This document shows positions 1 to 8,889 of a stretch of 64,000 bases of DNA, in pieces. The notes beneath the pieces were generated by a model. It ran no database searches and had not been told where the DNA came from. It saw only the letters and a list, made by a program, of their open reading frames with translations. Position numbers and translations under genes: made by a program. This DNA is from JAGWAJ01 sp965215155 (GTDB taxonomy: Bacteria; Acidobacteriota; Vicinamibacteria; Vicinamibacterales; UBA8438), in the NCBI GenBank assembly GCA_965215155.1, contig CBDCCY010000004.1, forward strand, positions 3,100,001 to 3,164,000, in the 5' to 3' direction. Numbering within the stretch: the stretch's first letter is position 1; each line of letters begins with the position of its first letter.

Positions 1-50
1 CCACATACCATTTTCCCAAAAACCGAGAGGGCACTCGGGGATAACGAACA

Positions 51-1544
51 ATGCGGATGCGCAATGTACACGAGACGGCCCTGGCCCGGATTTCGAGGAC
101 GCGGGCCGGATTTCGCCGCAGCCTGGTATTGTTCCACGTTCTCGTGCTTGTATCGTTGCTGGGCGTACAGTTTCATTCCGGCATTGTTCCTTCTTCGCAT
201 ATGGCGGCCCTGGGGAGCGATGAACCATATTATGTTCAGTGTGCCCTCGGCGTCTTTCATGGATCTCTGTTTACCGGTTTCTGGCAGGGGGAAATCGTTC
301 CGCTTTATCCTGTCTGGCTGGCCGCGTTGATGCATATTGATCCTGCCTTTCATGACTTTCTGGAATGCGCGTTCGCGAACGAACGCCTCCCCGCTGCTCA
401 AGCGGAAGCCATCTGCAGACCGCTGGGCAATATCGGTTACCTTGCGCAAGCGGCTTTGGGAGCCATCGGCGTGGCGCTCGTCTGGATCGCAGGCTGGATT
501 GCATCCGGACGCCTTTCGGTCGCCCACCTCAGCGCGCTGATCGCGCTCGCGGCAGGCCAATATGCAGAGTATACCACTTTTTTCATGACCGAGGCTCTGG
601 TCATCCCGCTCTTTGCCGGCGTCAACGTTTGCCTCGCCTGGCTGCTGGCGGGAGGAGGAACCTCGCGTCGAAATGCGATTGTGGCAACGGGTTGCGGCAT
701 CACGCTGGGCGCCCTGATCCTCACCAGGCCGCCTTACGAATACCTGTTGCCGGCCCTGCTGCTTGCGGTCGGCGCTCTGATCTTTCGGGACCGTCATCGC
801 CGTCGCGCCCATGCCGTCGCCCTCGCCTGCATTCTGGGCTTCGCTTCGTTGAGCGTCGCGCCCTGGCTGGCCCACAACTACCGGACCCACGGCTTTGCGG
901 GTCTCACAAGCGGCTATGGCGCCCATACCCTTGCCGGGCGGCTCGGCTACAACGAAATGTCAGGGCGGCAATGGACCGCTGCTTTTCTGTATTGGACTCA
1001 TGGAAGCGATCGGAAGCTTCTCACTCGATGGTTCGGGCAGGAAACCCTGCGTTATTTCGACGGCTCCGATAGACGATTCCAGATGATGGCCATGGAGACA
1101 TGGGCGGAGTTCGCCGACAGCGGAGTGCCGAGGGAAGATCGACTCGCCTTCTTGATGGCGCGAGTATGGGACAACCTTCCAAAACACCTGGCCGTGAGCG
1201 TACCCTTGGCCTGGAAGGGCATGCAGCCCTTTAACCGCGCCGGCGAGCAGGCCGTGCTACGGCCGCCCATCATCCCCGACCCGTGGTTCGGCATCGCCTG
1301 CTGGTTGCTGCTGATCTTCAGCTTCGTGCGCGGAAGTCCCCGAAACCGAGGCGCTTTGGCGGCGCTGGCGTTCTGTCCGGTCGTCATATTGGCGATCAAC
1401 GCGCTCGTGTCGCTGAGTCACTTTCGCTACAACATCGGACTGGTAACGCCCCTGTCGGTGGGCGCCGCGCTACCCATCGTCTGGTTCATCGACAGTGCCT
1501 GGAACAGACTGCGCCGCTGGATTCCACGGATGATATTGCCGTGA
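51..1544 (+). CDS. Multi-pass membrane protein, ArnT/PMT-like glycosyltransferase candidate
   Basis: The 497-residue product is very hydrophobic, with about ten likely membrane spans. An acidic pair (D57, E58) lies in the first long loop, in the place where GT39/GT83-type enzymes carry catalytic acids. Such enzymes move sugars from polyprenyl carriers onto lipids or proteins at the outer face of the inner membrane; the substrate here is unknown. The downstream DUF2304 gene starts on a GTG that overlaps this stop codon (GTGA), suggesting coupled translation. The last 25 or so codons recur, imperfectly, at 2782-2855. Membrane topology is clear; the enzymatic role is inferred. Confidence 0.7.
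   Translation: MRMRNVHETALARISRTRAGFRRSLVLFHVLVLVSLLGVQFHSGIVPSSHMAALGSDEPYYVQCALGVFHGSLFTGFWQGEIVPLYPVWLAALMHIDPAFHDFLECAFANERLPAAQAEAICRPLGNIGYLAQAALGAIGVALVWIAGWIASGRLSVAHLSALIALAAGQYAEYTTFFMTEALVIPLFAGVNVCLAWLLAGGGTSRRNAIVATGCGITLGALILTRPPYEYLLPALLLAVGALIFRDRHRRRAHAVALACILGFASLSVAPWLAHNYRTHGFAGLTSGYGAHTLAGRLGYNEMSGRQWTAAFLYWTHGSDRKLLTRWFGQETLRYFDGSDRRFQMMAMETWAEFADSGVPREDRLAFLMARVWDNLPKHLAVSVPLAWKGMQPFNRAGEQAVLRPPIIPDPWFGIACWLLLIFSFVRGSPRNRGALAALAFCPVVILAINALVSLSHFRYNIGLVTPLSVGAALPIVWFIDSAWNRLRRWIPRMILP
1464..1537 (+). repeat. Partial duplication, copy 1 (3' end of membrane glycosyltransferase gene)
   Basis: About 74 bp encoding the motif ALPIVWFID and the following basic tail. The second copy lies at 2782-2855. 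The first 30 bp are identical and only about five mismatches occur over the whole length. Confidence 0.85.
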
Positions 1545-1933
1545 ACGTCCCGGTTCAGCACGTTTGGTTCGCCCTCGTCATCGGCTTGCTGATCCTGGGG
1601 CTGGTGATCGAGCTGATTCGCAGGTCCCGGCTGCAGGAACGGTACGCCGTCCTGTGGATCGTGGTGGCGCTGGTGTTCATGACCTACGGATGGTGGCATG
1701 ATGCCGCGGTCGCCTTTGCGAGCTGGCTTCACGTAGCGGACGCCGTACCGATCATATTGTTTTTCGGGATATGCCTGTGCGCGCTGCTGATTCTCCAACT
1801 GTCCGTGACGATCAGCGAGTTCTCCAGCAAGATCAAGAACCTGATTCAGGAAGTGTCCCTGCTCAAGCACGAGCTGCAAGGTCGCGAGCGCTCAGGCCCG
1901 AAACCCGGCGGCGCCGGCGATGAAGATGCTTGA
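1541..1933 (+). CDS. DUF2304 small membrane protein
   Basis: I chose the GTG at 1541 because it overlaps the upstream stop codon by 4 nt. The reading frame is open further upstream, but that part lies inside the previous gene. The 130-residue product has three hydrophobic segments, a short charged RRSRLQERYA linker after the first, and a C-terminal stretch rich in K, E and L that could form a coiled coil. This matches the DUF2304 layout (short, three spans, next to polysaccharide glycosyltransferases). Its molecular role is unknown; the position suggests a partner of the membrane glycosyltransferase. Its end overlaps the deacetylase start by 14 nt. Confidence 0.7.
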   Translation: MNVPVQHVWFALVIGLLILGLVIELIRRSRLQERYAVLWIVVALVFMTYGWWHDAAVAFASWLHVADAVPIILFFGICLCALLILQLSVTISEFSSKIKNLIQEVSLLKHELQGRERSGPKPGGAGDEDA

Positions 1934-2780
1934 TACGGCGGCCCACAAGGTCGTGAGCCGGCGCTCGCCGAAGAAGGTTGCGGTTCTGTCCATCGACGTG
2001 GAGCACGACTACAACGGCGGCCGAACCGAGGCGTTGGATCGGATTCCCGACCTGCTTGCCGCCGTTCGGCACGCGGGCCTGCCGTTGACCGCCTTCGTGG
2101 AAGGCCGCCTGTTCGCGGCGCGCCCGCGCCTTTGCGCCCGTCTCGTCGAGGCCGGGGTGGATCTCCAGCTCCATTGCTACGACCACAGAGAGCCGGGCGA
2201 CACGGTCGACAGCCTGCGACGCGGCATCGACGCCTTCGAGGGGTTCACCGGCGCCCGGCCGCGCGGATACCGGGCGCACACCTACCGACTGACGGAAGAG
2301 CTCTTTCAGGCGCTGGTGACGGAAGGCTTCGCCTGGGATTCATCCATCTTGCCGGGCGTGGGCCTCGGCAACCATCCGGACCGGGTGTTTCGTCACGGTG
2401 ACTGGTTCATGATCGACGATACGCTGGCGGAGTTCCCGGTCGCAAGCTGGCGGGCTCCGGGTATTCCGTTCACGCACTCCTACCGGCAGCTCATGGGGCG
2501 GCTCGTCGAGTCGCTGCTCGAGCGCGTGGCGTCGTTGCCGGCACTGCTGGTCTATGACATGCACATGGTGGACCTGGTCCGCGACGGCCGGATCGGAAGG
2601 TCGCCCCTGCCGCTGTGGTTGAAGGGCGCCCATGCGCTGGCGCGGCATCGGCAGCGTGGATTCGGTGACCTGGCGGCGCTGGGCGAACGCCTGCGGGCGC
2701 GGGGCTACGAGTGGTCCACCTTGTCGCACTGCCACGAACGGCTGGCCGAGCCGGGTGATGGGAAGGCTGGCGAATGGTGA
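1920..2780 (+). CDS. Polysaccharide deacetylase family protein (NodB fold)
   Basis: The 286-residue protein has the main NodB landmarks: an early LSIDVEHDY segment holding the first acidic residues, a metal-type HCYDH pair near residue 82, and GYRAHTYRL in the place of the usual RxP motif. These enzymes remove N- or O-acetyl groups from carbohydrate polymers using a divalent metal. No signal peptide is visible, so a cytoplasmic or lipid-linked substrate is likely. It follows the DUF2304 gene with a 14-nt overlap and belongs to the same surface-polysaccharide cluster. The substrate cannot be read from the sequence. Confidence 0.8.
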   Translation: MKMLDTAAHKVVSRRSPKKVAVLSIDVEHDYNGGRTEALDRIPDLLAAVRHAGLPLTAFVEGRLFAARPRLCARLVEAGVDLQLHCYDHREPGDTVDSLRRGIDAFEGFTGARPRGYRAHTYRLTEELFQALVTEGFAWDSSILPGVGLGNHPDRVFRHGDWFMIDDTLAEFPVASWRAPGIPFTHSYRQLMGRLVESLLERVASLPALLVYDMHMVDLVRDGRIGRSPLPLWLKGAHALARHRQRGFGDLAALGERLRARGYEWSTLSHCHERLAEPGDGKAGEW

Positions 2781-2781
2781 G

Positions 2782-2855
2782 GCCGCGCTACCCATCGTCT
2801 GGTTCATCGACGGCGCCGGGAACAGACTGCGCCGCTTGACTCCACGGATGATGAC
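2782..2855 (+). repeat. Partial duplication, copy 2 (gene remnant between deacetylase and methyltransferase)
   Basis: This segment lies just after the deacetylase stop codon and repeats the C-terminal coding end of the first gene (ALPIVWFID...NRLRR). No matching upstream gene is attached, so it is a remnant of a second copy of the membrane protein or the scar of a recombination. The surrounding frame stays open to 2898 but is unlikely to be expressed as a protein. Confidence 0.8.
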
Positions 2856-2894
2856 GCACGATCCGAACCGTTCCACAGATTCCCGCGGACGGCG

Positions 2895-3599
2895 ATGACC
2901 CGCGCGGACAGCGGTGCCGACGCGGTCTATGACGAACTGCGATCCGATTTCGGCGGATCCAGCCCCAAGGCGTCCGGGTATCTCTCCGAGTACTCCTTCC
3001 TCCGGGAGCGGGACCTGATTCTCGACGTCATCGGCGACGAACCGGGCTCGGTGCTGGACACGGCGGGCGGCGCCGGGCTGGTCACCCTGCCCCTGGTGAG
3101 GGCCGGGCGGCGTGTCGTTGGTGTAGACTTCAACACGGCGGCGTGCAAACAGGCGAGACGGAACGGGGTCGGAGCGGTGCGCGGCGACGTGTTCGCCCTG
3201 CCGCTGGCGGACGGGATGGCGGACCTCGTGGTGAACGTGGAGTTCGCCCAGCAGTACGACTTGCACGCCGTCGAACGCATGCTGCACGAGGCGGCGCGGG
3301 TGTTGCGCCCGGCCGGCCGACTGGTGATCGTATGGTCCAACCGTGCGGCGCTGGTTCACCGGATCGCCTCCGCGGCCTTGCGCCTTCCGAATCGCTTGCG
3401 TGGCCGGGCTTCGTTCACGTTGATCGGTCACGCGCCGTCGGAGATGCGAGCGGCGGGGGAGCGGGCGGGTCTCGTCCTCGATGAAGTGTTCGCGATCTTC
3501 CCGCCATTGCGCCTGCGCCTTCATCGCATCGACGGGCCGTTGGTCGGCCTGATCGGCTCGAGCTTCATCGCCGTCTTTCGGAAGCGGGTCGGACCATGA
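2895..3599 (+). CDS. SAM-dependent class I methyltransferase
   Basis: A 234-residue Rossmann-type methyltransferase. Motif I reads VLDTAGGAGLVTLPL (about residues 53-67), followed by the acidic end of strand 2 (VVGVDFN), an internal GDVFALPLADGMADLV motif, and a late strand with LRPAGRLVIVWSN. This is the UbiE/type-11 pattern; one G of the usual GxGxG is replaced by A. Its stop codon overlaps the ATG of the next ORF (ATGA), and it sits in the surface-polysaccharide cluster, so the acceptor may be a sugar or lipid. The acceptor is not identifiable. Confidence 0.85.
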   Translation: MTRADSGADAVYDELRSDFGGSSPKASGYLSEYSFLRERDLILDVIGDEPGSVLDTAGGAGLVTLPLVRAGRRVVGVDFNTAACKQARRNGVGAVRGDVFALPLADGMADLVVNVEFAQQYDLHAVERMLHEAARVLRPAGRLVIVWSNRAALVHRIASAALRLPNRLRGRASFTLIGHAPSEMRAAGERAGLVLDEVFAIFPPLRLRLHRIDGPLVGLIGSSFIAVFRKRVGP

Positions 3600-3829
3600 C
3601 GGCACGGCACACGCCCCGGGCGCGGGGCGGCAACGGATGCTGCGTATCGACTTTTCTCCGGGCGGCGCCCGGTGCTCGGGCTCACCTCCATTGCTCCGGC
3701 GTCGTGATTCTCGGTACAGCGCTTTTCTTTTTTCTGCATTATCTCGGCAACCGGATTCCCTACGAGCTGGCGATGCAGAGGTTCGCCATCGAGTCGGATC
3801 GATGCAAGCCGAAGCCGACAGTCGCCTGA
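3596..3829 (+). pseudogene. 5' fragment of a second membrane glycosyltransferase-like gene
   Basis: The ATG overlaps the methyltransferase stop (ATGA), as expected for a real coupled start. The 77 residues include one hydrophobic span and the motif LHYLGNRIPYELAMQRF, which looks like the beginning of a large ArnT/PMT-type membrane protein. It then runs into an unrelated basic tail and stops inside the start of the next gene. The most likely history is a deletion that joined the beginning of a membrane protein gene to the beginning of the FemAB-like gene. The family assignment rests on recognising this short motif. Confidence 0.45.
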
Positions 3830-4716
3830 GCGTGGGCCATGGTCCGGGGTTCGTCGCGGCCTGGCGGGCGGTGTTCTGCGATGTCTATCGCTGGCGGCGG
3901 GATGGCCGGTTCGCGGTCGTTCCGCAACTCTTCGGAGCGCCCGTGTTCTCCTATCTGCCCGGTCTCAACTACGCCGACCTGAACGCCACCGAAGCGCGGC
4001 TGCTTGCGCGGGAGATGGCGGGCCGTTCGTTCAACATCCGTGCGCTGGCGGCGCCGGAGGGAGAGCCCCCGCCCGGCGCGCCCGCGGTGCTCAGGCTCGA
4101 TCTTGCGGCCTTCGGTCATGATCGCGATGTCGTTTGGGAAGAGGCTTTGAACCGTACGACCCGCAACGCGGTCAGGCGCGCGCGCAAGGCCGGGCTCGAA
4201 GTTGCCGAAGAGACCGGGCCGGCCGCGGTGGAGGTGTTCCGCGGTCTGCTGTCCGCCACCCTCGCCCGGCACGGAGCGCCGATGATGCCGGCGGCGCTGT
4301 TCGAGACACTGATCGACCAGCTCGACGCCCGGATACTGGTGGTTCGCAAGGGCGCCGGCGACGAGGCGCTGGCGAGCATGCTCTGGCTTCGCGACGGCCC
4401 GCTTGCCTGGACGCCCTGGTCGGGGTCGCGGCTTCGCACCGACCAGCCGGGCAACCTGCTCTTCTGGGGGCTGATCGAGCACGCTCTGGACGCGGGCGCG
4501 GCCATCGTGGACTTCGGCCGCTCCCCGGTCGGCGATGGGGTCTACCGGTTCAAGCGGGGTTTCGGCGCCATCCCCATCCCCGTCCTCTGGCTCTCCGACC
4601 GAAGGGCCGATCTCTATCGCCGCTACGCGCCGGTGCAGAGGCTGTGGCGCGCGCTTCCGAAGGTCGTGACCGATGGTCTCGGCCCGCGATTGTGCCGATA
4701 CCTGGCGGACTACTGA
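3802..4716 (+). CDS. FemAB/GNAT-like acyl(aminoacyl)transferase
   Basis: I chose the ATG at 3802; the frame is open from 3637, but that extension overlaps the upstream fragment and looks unlike protein. The product is about 304 residues with typical FemAB-like features: a central NRTTRNAVRRARKAGLEV segment, a LASMLWLRDG strand, and a C-terminal FGRSPVGDGVYRFKRGFGA motif. Such proteins add amino acids or acyl groups and are frequent in exopolysaccharide loci. The N-terminus may be shortened, because the usual leading segment before the first W..VF..VYRW motif is nearly absent, which fits a deletion junction at 3795-3830. Substrate unknown. Confidence 0.7.
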   Translation: MQAEADSRLSVGHGPGFVAAWRAVFCDVYRWRRDGRFAVVPQLFGAPVFSYLPGLNYADLNATEARLLAREMAGRSFNIRALAAPEGEPPPGAPAVLRLDLAAFGHDRDVVWEEALNRTTRNAVRRARKAGLEVAEETGPAAVEVFRGLLSATLARHGAPMMPAALFETLIDQLDARILVVRKGAGDEALASMLWLRDGPLAWTPWSGSRLRTDQPGNLLFWGLIEHALDAGAAIVDFGRSPVGDGVYRFKRGFGAIPIPVLWLSDRRADLYRRYAPVQRLWRALPKVVTDGLGPRLCRYLADY

Positions 4717-4752
4717 ATGCCCCCACACTATTCCATGAACCGTACCGGGTTT

Positions 4753-4782
4753 CCCGGAGGCTCCCAGCCTTGGGAGACCGGG
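4753..4782 (+). terminator. Hairpin after the polysaccharide cluster
   Basis: Stem CCCGG...CTCCCA pairs with TGGGAG..CCGGG around a short loop, 37 bp after the FemAB-like stop codon. There is no U-tract, so it would be an atypical terminator; it could also simply stabilise the 3' end. Confidence 0.4.
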
Positions 4783-4968
4783 CACACGAACCATTCAAAC
4801 GAATACTCCCCGGAGTTGTGAACCGCCTCGGGTTCCCGGAGACTACGCTCGACCGGCACCCGTGAGCCCCCGCACGACGGCATCGGCGCCATCGGCGGGA
4901 CCGGCGGCAGCGGCCGCGACGGCGCCGGGTCGGGACCGGGCCGTGAACGACGTATCGGGAACACCGGC

Positions 4969-5087
4969 ATGACACGACCATTGACATTCTTCGAGAAGAT
5001 CTGGAACAGCCATCTCGTCGACACCCAGGACGACGGGATCCACCTCCTTTACATCGACCGGCACCTCGTCCACGAAGTGGTCTCGCC
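4969..5087 (+). pseudogene. leuC: 3-isopropylmalate dehydratase large subunit, 5' exon fragment
   Basis: Codons 1-39 read MTRPLTFFEKIWNSH, then LLYIDRHLVHEVVS, the typical N-terminus of LeuC, which dehydrates and rehydrates isopropylmalate in leucine synthesis. The frame breaks at a GTGTG sequence that begins a group II intron. Translation past it would end after 22 unrelated residues. LeuC normally has about 470 residues and an iron-sulfur cluster site far downstream, none of which is here. The next codons (QAFEGLRLAGR) reappear at 11005. Confidence 0.85.
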
Positions 5088-5158
5088 GTGTGCCAGGCAT
5101 GTCTGGCAGCCTGGAGGTGGAAGTCCTCTGCACAGCCTGATGGAGGCGAAGTGCTAGC

Positions 5159-7241
5159 CCAAGTTTAACAAGATGAGCGGTCATTTAGCCGATTTGGGCG
5201 GCATCTTGAGGGTCGCGTCTCTGTAAGCTATTGATTCCAAAGGATCGGGGTTCGGCTGAGCCCGATGTAGTGCCATAGTTTTTAGGAAGGGTTGCGCCGA
5301 ACGAGTCCACCCGCTATCGTGGACCCATGTTCGTGCGACGCACCCAGACCCGGCGGACCGAGGACCGACAGCCCTATTACTCCCACCGCCTCGTCCGCTC
5401 CGAGCGCGTCGGAAGCACCGTCCGGCAGCGCACCCTGCTCAATCTCGGAAGACACTTCGACATCCCCCGCGCGCAGTGGCCGCTGCTGTGCACCCGCATC
5501 GACGACATCTTGTCCGGCCAGGCGCCGCTGGTGGCCGATTGCCCGCCCGCCGTCGAACACGAGGCGCAGCGGATCGCCGCGCAGTTGGTCGCCCGCGGCG
5601 CAGCGCTGGGCGAGACGGCCGCCGGAGCGGCAGACGTGCAGCGGGTCGATGTCCACTCGCTGCGCCTGGTACGTCCCCGCAGCGTCGGGGTGGAGCAGGT
5701 CGGCATCTGGGCGCTGGAGCAATTGGAGCTGCCGGCCCTGCTGGCCGAGTTGGGCGTGGGCGGCGCGTTGCGCGCGGCGGCGGCCGGGGCTCTGGTCGGG
5801 CGCCTGGCCCAACCGGCCTCCGAGCGCGCGACGCACCGCTGGCTGCAAACGCGCAGCGGCCTCGGGGAGTTGCTCGGCGTCGACTTCGAGACCGTCAGCG
5901 CGATGCAGCTCTACCGCGCCTCGGACGCGTTGGTGAGCCGTCGCGAGGCGATCGAGGCGCACCTGTTCGACCGCGCCCTCGGGCTGTTCGACCTGCAGCC
6001 GACCGTGACCCTCTACGACCTGACCAACACCTATTTCGAGGGCGAAGCGCGCGAGCAGCCGCTGGCCCGGCGCGGGCACTCGAAAGAGAAACGCAGCGAC
6101 TGCCCGTTGTTGACCCTGGGGCTGATGCTCGACGCCAGCGGCTTCGTGCGCCGCTCGCAACTGTTCGCCGGCAACGTGCGCGAGCACCGCACGCTGGCCG
6201 GCATGCTCGAAGCGCTTGGGGCGCCGGCCGGCGCCCTGGTGGTGATGGACCGCGGCGTCGCCACCGACGCGTGCGTCACCTGGCTGCGGGCGCACGGCTA
6301 CCGCTATCTGGTCGTCAGCCGCGAGCGCCAGCGGCACTTCGAGGCCGAGGCCGCCGTGTCGGTCCGCACGCAGTCGAAGCAGACCGTGCATCTGCACAAG
6401 CTCGTCTCCACCGACCCCGACGAGGTGCGCCTGTACTGCTACTCCGAGGAGCGAGCACAGAAGGAGCGGGGCATCGTCGAGCGCGCCGCCACCCGCTTCG
6501 AGGCCGCGCTCACCCAGCTCAACGGCGGACTGGCGCGCCCCCGCACGCACAAGCGCCTTGACCAGGTCTGGCAGCGCATCGGGCGCTTGAAGACACGCTA
6601 CGCCCGCGCCGCCCCCCACTACCAGATCGGGGTCACCGCCGACGAGGACGGCCACAAGGCCGTCGCCGTCACCTGGACCCGCCGCCCGCAGGGCGGCTCG
6701 ATGGCCGCCCATCCCGGCGTCTACTGCCTGCGCAGCAGCGAGACCGACTGGGACGAAGACGCCTTGTGGCGCACCTACCCCACGCTCACCGACGTCGAAG
6801 CCGTCTTCCGTTCGCTCAAGTCCGAGCTCGGACTGCGGCCCATCTACCACCGCAAGCCGCGGCGGGCCGACGGCCATCTATTCCTCACCGTCATCGCCTA
6901 TCAGCTCGTGCAGGTCATCCGCACCCGCCTGCGCCAGCACGGCAACCGCGCCGGTTGGGCCACCCTGCGCCGCATCCTCGAAGGCCAGCAGCGCGTCACC
7001 GCCACCTTCCGGCGGCCCGACGGCCGCACCCTGCACGTGCGCACGGCCACCCAAGCCGAACCCGAACAGCGGGCCATCTACGATGCGCTCGGCGTCTACC
7101 CGCAGCCGGGCCGCGTCCGCAAGACGATCATCTGACCGACCCGTTCCCCGGTTGACGCGCGTTTGTAGTGCCACTTGCGCCGCTCGGTCGGCGTAAACTA
7201 CTGATTCTAAAATGCCTTGGATCTAATGTTGTTAAACTTGG
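5159..7241 (+). mobile_element. IS1634-family insertion sequence inside intron A
   Basis: Exact 13-bp terminal inverted repeats (CCAAGTTTAACAA at 5159-5171, complement at 7229-7241) are flanked by the 6-bp sequence GCTAGC on both sides (5153-5158 and 7242-7247), read as the target duplication. Because GCTAGC is palindromic, the repeats could also be counted as longer with a 4-bp CTAG duplication. Removing the element and one target copy restores continuous intron domain I sequence. One transposase gene fills most of its length. The copy looks complete. Confidence 0.9.
5327..7135 (+). CDS. IS1634-family DDE transposase
   Basis: A 602-residue protein starting at the only ATG near the left repeat. 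Visible landmarks are LYDLTNTYFEGEA with a DDE-type aspartate, VVMDRGVATDACV with the second acidic position, and the C-terminal ERGIVERAATRFEAAL, VEAVFRSLKSELGLRPIYH (catalytic E region) and RRADGHLFLTVIAYQ motifs of the IS4-superfamily/IS1634 group. The frame is intact, so it may be active. It catalyses cut or copy movement of the element bounded by the inverted repeats at 5159 and 7241. Confidence 0.9.
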   Translation: MFVRRTQTRRTEDRQPYYSHRLVRSERVGSTVRQRTLLNLGRHFDIPRAQWPLLCTRIDDILSGQAPLVADCPPAVEHEAQRIAAQLVARGAALGETAAGAADVQRVDVHSLRLVRPRSVGVEQVGIWALEQLELPALLAELGVGGALRAAAAGALVGRLAQPASERATHRWLQTRSGLGELLGVDFETVSAMQLYRASDALVSRREAIEAHLFDRALGLFDLQPTVTLYDLTNTYFEGEAREQPLARRGHSKEKRSDCPLLTLGLMLDASGFVRRSQLFAGNVREHRTLAGMLEALGAPAGALVVMDRGVATDACVTWLRAHGYRYLVVSRERQRHFEAEAAVSVRTQSKQTVHLHKLVSTDPDEVRLYCYSEERAQKERGIVERAATRFEAALTQLNGGLARPRTHKRLDQVWQRIGRLKTRYARAAPHYQIGVTADEDGHKAVAVTWTRRPQGGSMAAHPGVYCLRSSETDWDEDALWRTYPTLTDVEAVFRSLKSELGLRPIYHRKPRRADGHLFLTVIAYQLVQVIRTRLRQHGNRAGWATLRRILEGQQRVTATFRRPDGRTLHVRTATQAEPEQRAIYDALGVYPQPGRVRKTII

Positions 7242-7655
7242 GCTAGCGAAGCGCAAGGGCGTCGCCGCGAGGCGGGGTCTGGAGGAAGCGTGAAGCAAAG
7301 CCGCGACCTGACGAACAGGAATCGGATACGAGGCATCCGTGGTCGGACGAGCGGGCGACGAATCGCGAAGTCCACATCCATCAAGGACCACGGCTGTAGA
7401 TCCGGTAGGGCTGCGGTGAAGGCGGTCAGACTTACCCTGGGAGATCTGTGTCCTGTCCCGCGTCCGGGACTGAGGGAGTCGTGAGATGAGCTGACCGGGG
7501 CGCAGAAGTCAGCAGAGGGCACAGTAGGCGGGACCCGCCGGCCCGCTCGGTCGAGACACTGACCCGACAAGGGCAGAAACAGCCAGGGACCGGACGGCCG
7601 TAGCGACTCGCCGAAGGCCCGAACGATTGGGAGTGGCCAGTAGGACTCGCGACTC

Positions 7656-8472
7656 ATGGGTGGACCGCGGCAGAAAATCCAGTACACGCAACAGCGTCTG
7701 GCCTTGGCGCCGGCCGGGCGGGGTGAACCCCCGGCCGCCGACCGCCCAGGGACCGAACCACCCACGGCGAAGCGAACCACCGACCGCCCGGCTGTCGAAG
7801 ACCAGCTCAGGGAGGAGGTGTGCGACCGAAGCAATCTCGAAAGAGCGTGGAAACGCGTCCGTGCGAATAAGGGAGGTCCCGGAGTCGACGGCCTGACCAT
7901 CGACGACACCGCGACCTACCTGAAGGAGCACTGGCCGACCATCCGGGCACAGCTGCTCACGGGAACCTACACACCGCAACCGGTCAAACGGGTTGACATC
8001 CCGAAACCGGCCGGCGGCGTCAGACGGCTCGGCGTGCCATGCGTCGTCGATCGCCTGATCCAGCAAGCGCTGTTGCAGGTACTCCAAGAGCAGTGGGACC
8101 CGACGTTTTCCGAGTACAGCTACGGATTCCGTCCGGGACGCTCCGCTCATCAAGCCGTAGCCCAGGCGCAGGCGTACGTCGCTGAGGGCTACGACGTGGT
8201 GGTTGACATCGACCTCGAGAGATTTTTCGACCGAGTCAATCAAGACCGCTTGGTGGCTCGCGTGGCCGAACGGGTGTCCGACAAGCGCGTGCTTAAGCTC
8301 ATCCGGGCGTTTCTTCGCGCCGGGGTGATGGAAGACGGGTTGGTCCGTCCGACCGAGGAGGGCACTCCGCAAGGCGGCCCGCTCTCCCCACTGCTGAGCA
8401 ATCTGGTGCTCGACGAATTGGACAAGGAATTGGAACGGCGCGGCCATCGATTCTGTCGCTATGCCGATGACA
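7656..8472 (+). pseudogene. ltrA: Group II intron A reverse transcriptase/maturase, N-terminal part
   Basis: The first 272 codons of the intron-encoded protein carry RT fingers and palm motifs: GGVRRLGVPCVVDRLIQQA, YGFRPGRSAHQAV, VVVDIDLERFFDRV (first catalytic Asp), GTPQGGPLSPLLSNLVLDEL and RYADD. The frame is cut one base after YADD by intron B. Reading through gives S-A-P-R and a stop at 8516. The continuation is at 10350-10924; joined, the two parts give 464 codons exactly in frame, the usual length for this family. Confidence 0.9.
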
Positions 8473-8889
8473 GTGCGCCACGAAGGCGCAGAAGGGAGGC
8501 CGTGATGGCCGCCTAGCTGCAGCCATGCTGCACGAGGGATGAGGGCAGGCCCCTCGGAGCCGCCCGGCAGGGGGAGGCTCCAAACCGCCGTGCGCTGCCT
8601 CGGTCAAGAGCCGAGGTGGTAAGCGTCACGGAAACGGCGCGGCGCGACCGCGTCAGGTAGGGTGCAGGGAGACGAAGTGAATGAACCACCGGCAACGTGT
8701 CGAAAGCGTAGGGACGGTGTCGAAACCGGGGCGAGTCGTTAACCCGGGACAAGTCCAGCGGGAGCCTGCAGCTTGGCTGGTCGGCACCCGGCATAAAGGT
8801 GGCGTGACCCTGCACCAGGCCCTTGTGTGGAACGTGGGAACCTGTCGCCTCGATGTGAAGGGAGAAATCCAAGGGGCCGACCCCCAAGG

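Noticed and set aside
23..38. Small hairpin CCGAG/CTCGG with a T-run on the minus strand near the left edge
   Set aside because: Only a 5-bp stem, and it would terminate a minus-strand transcript where no minus gene is seen.
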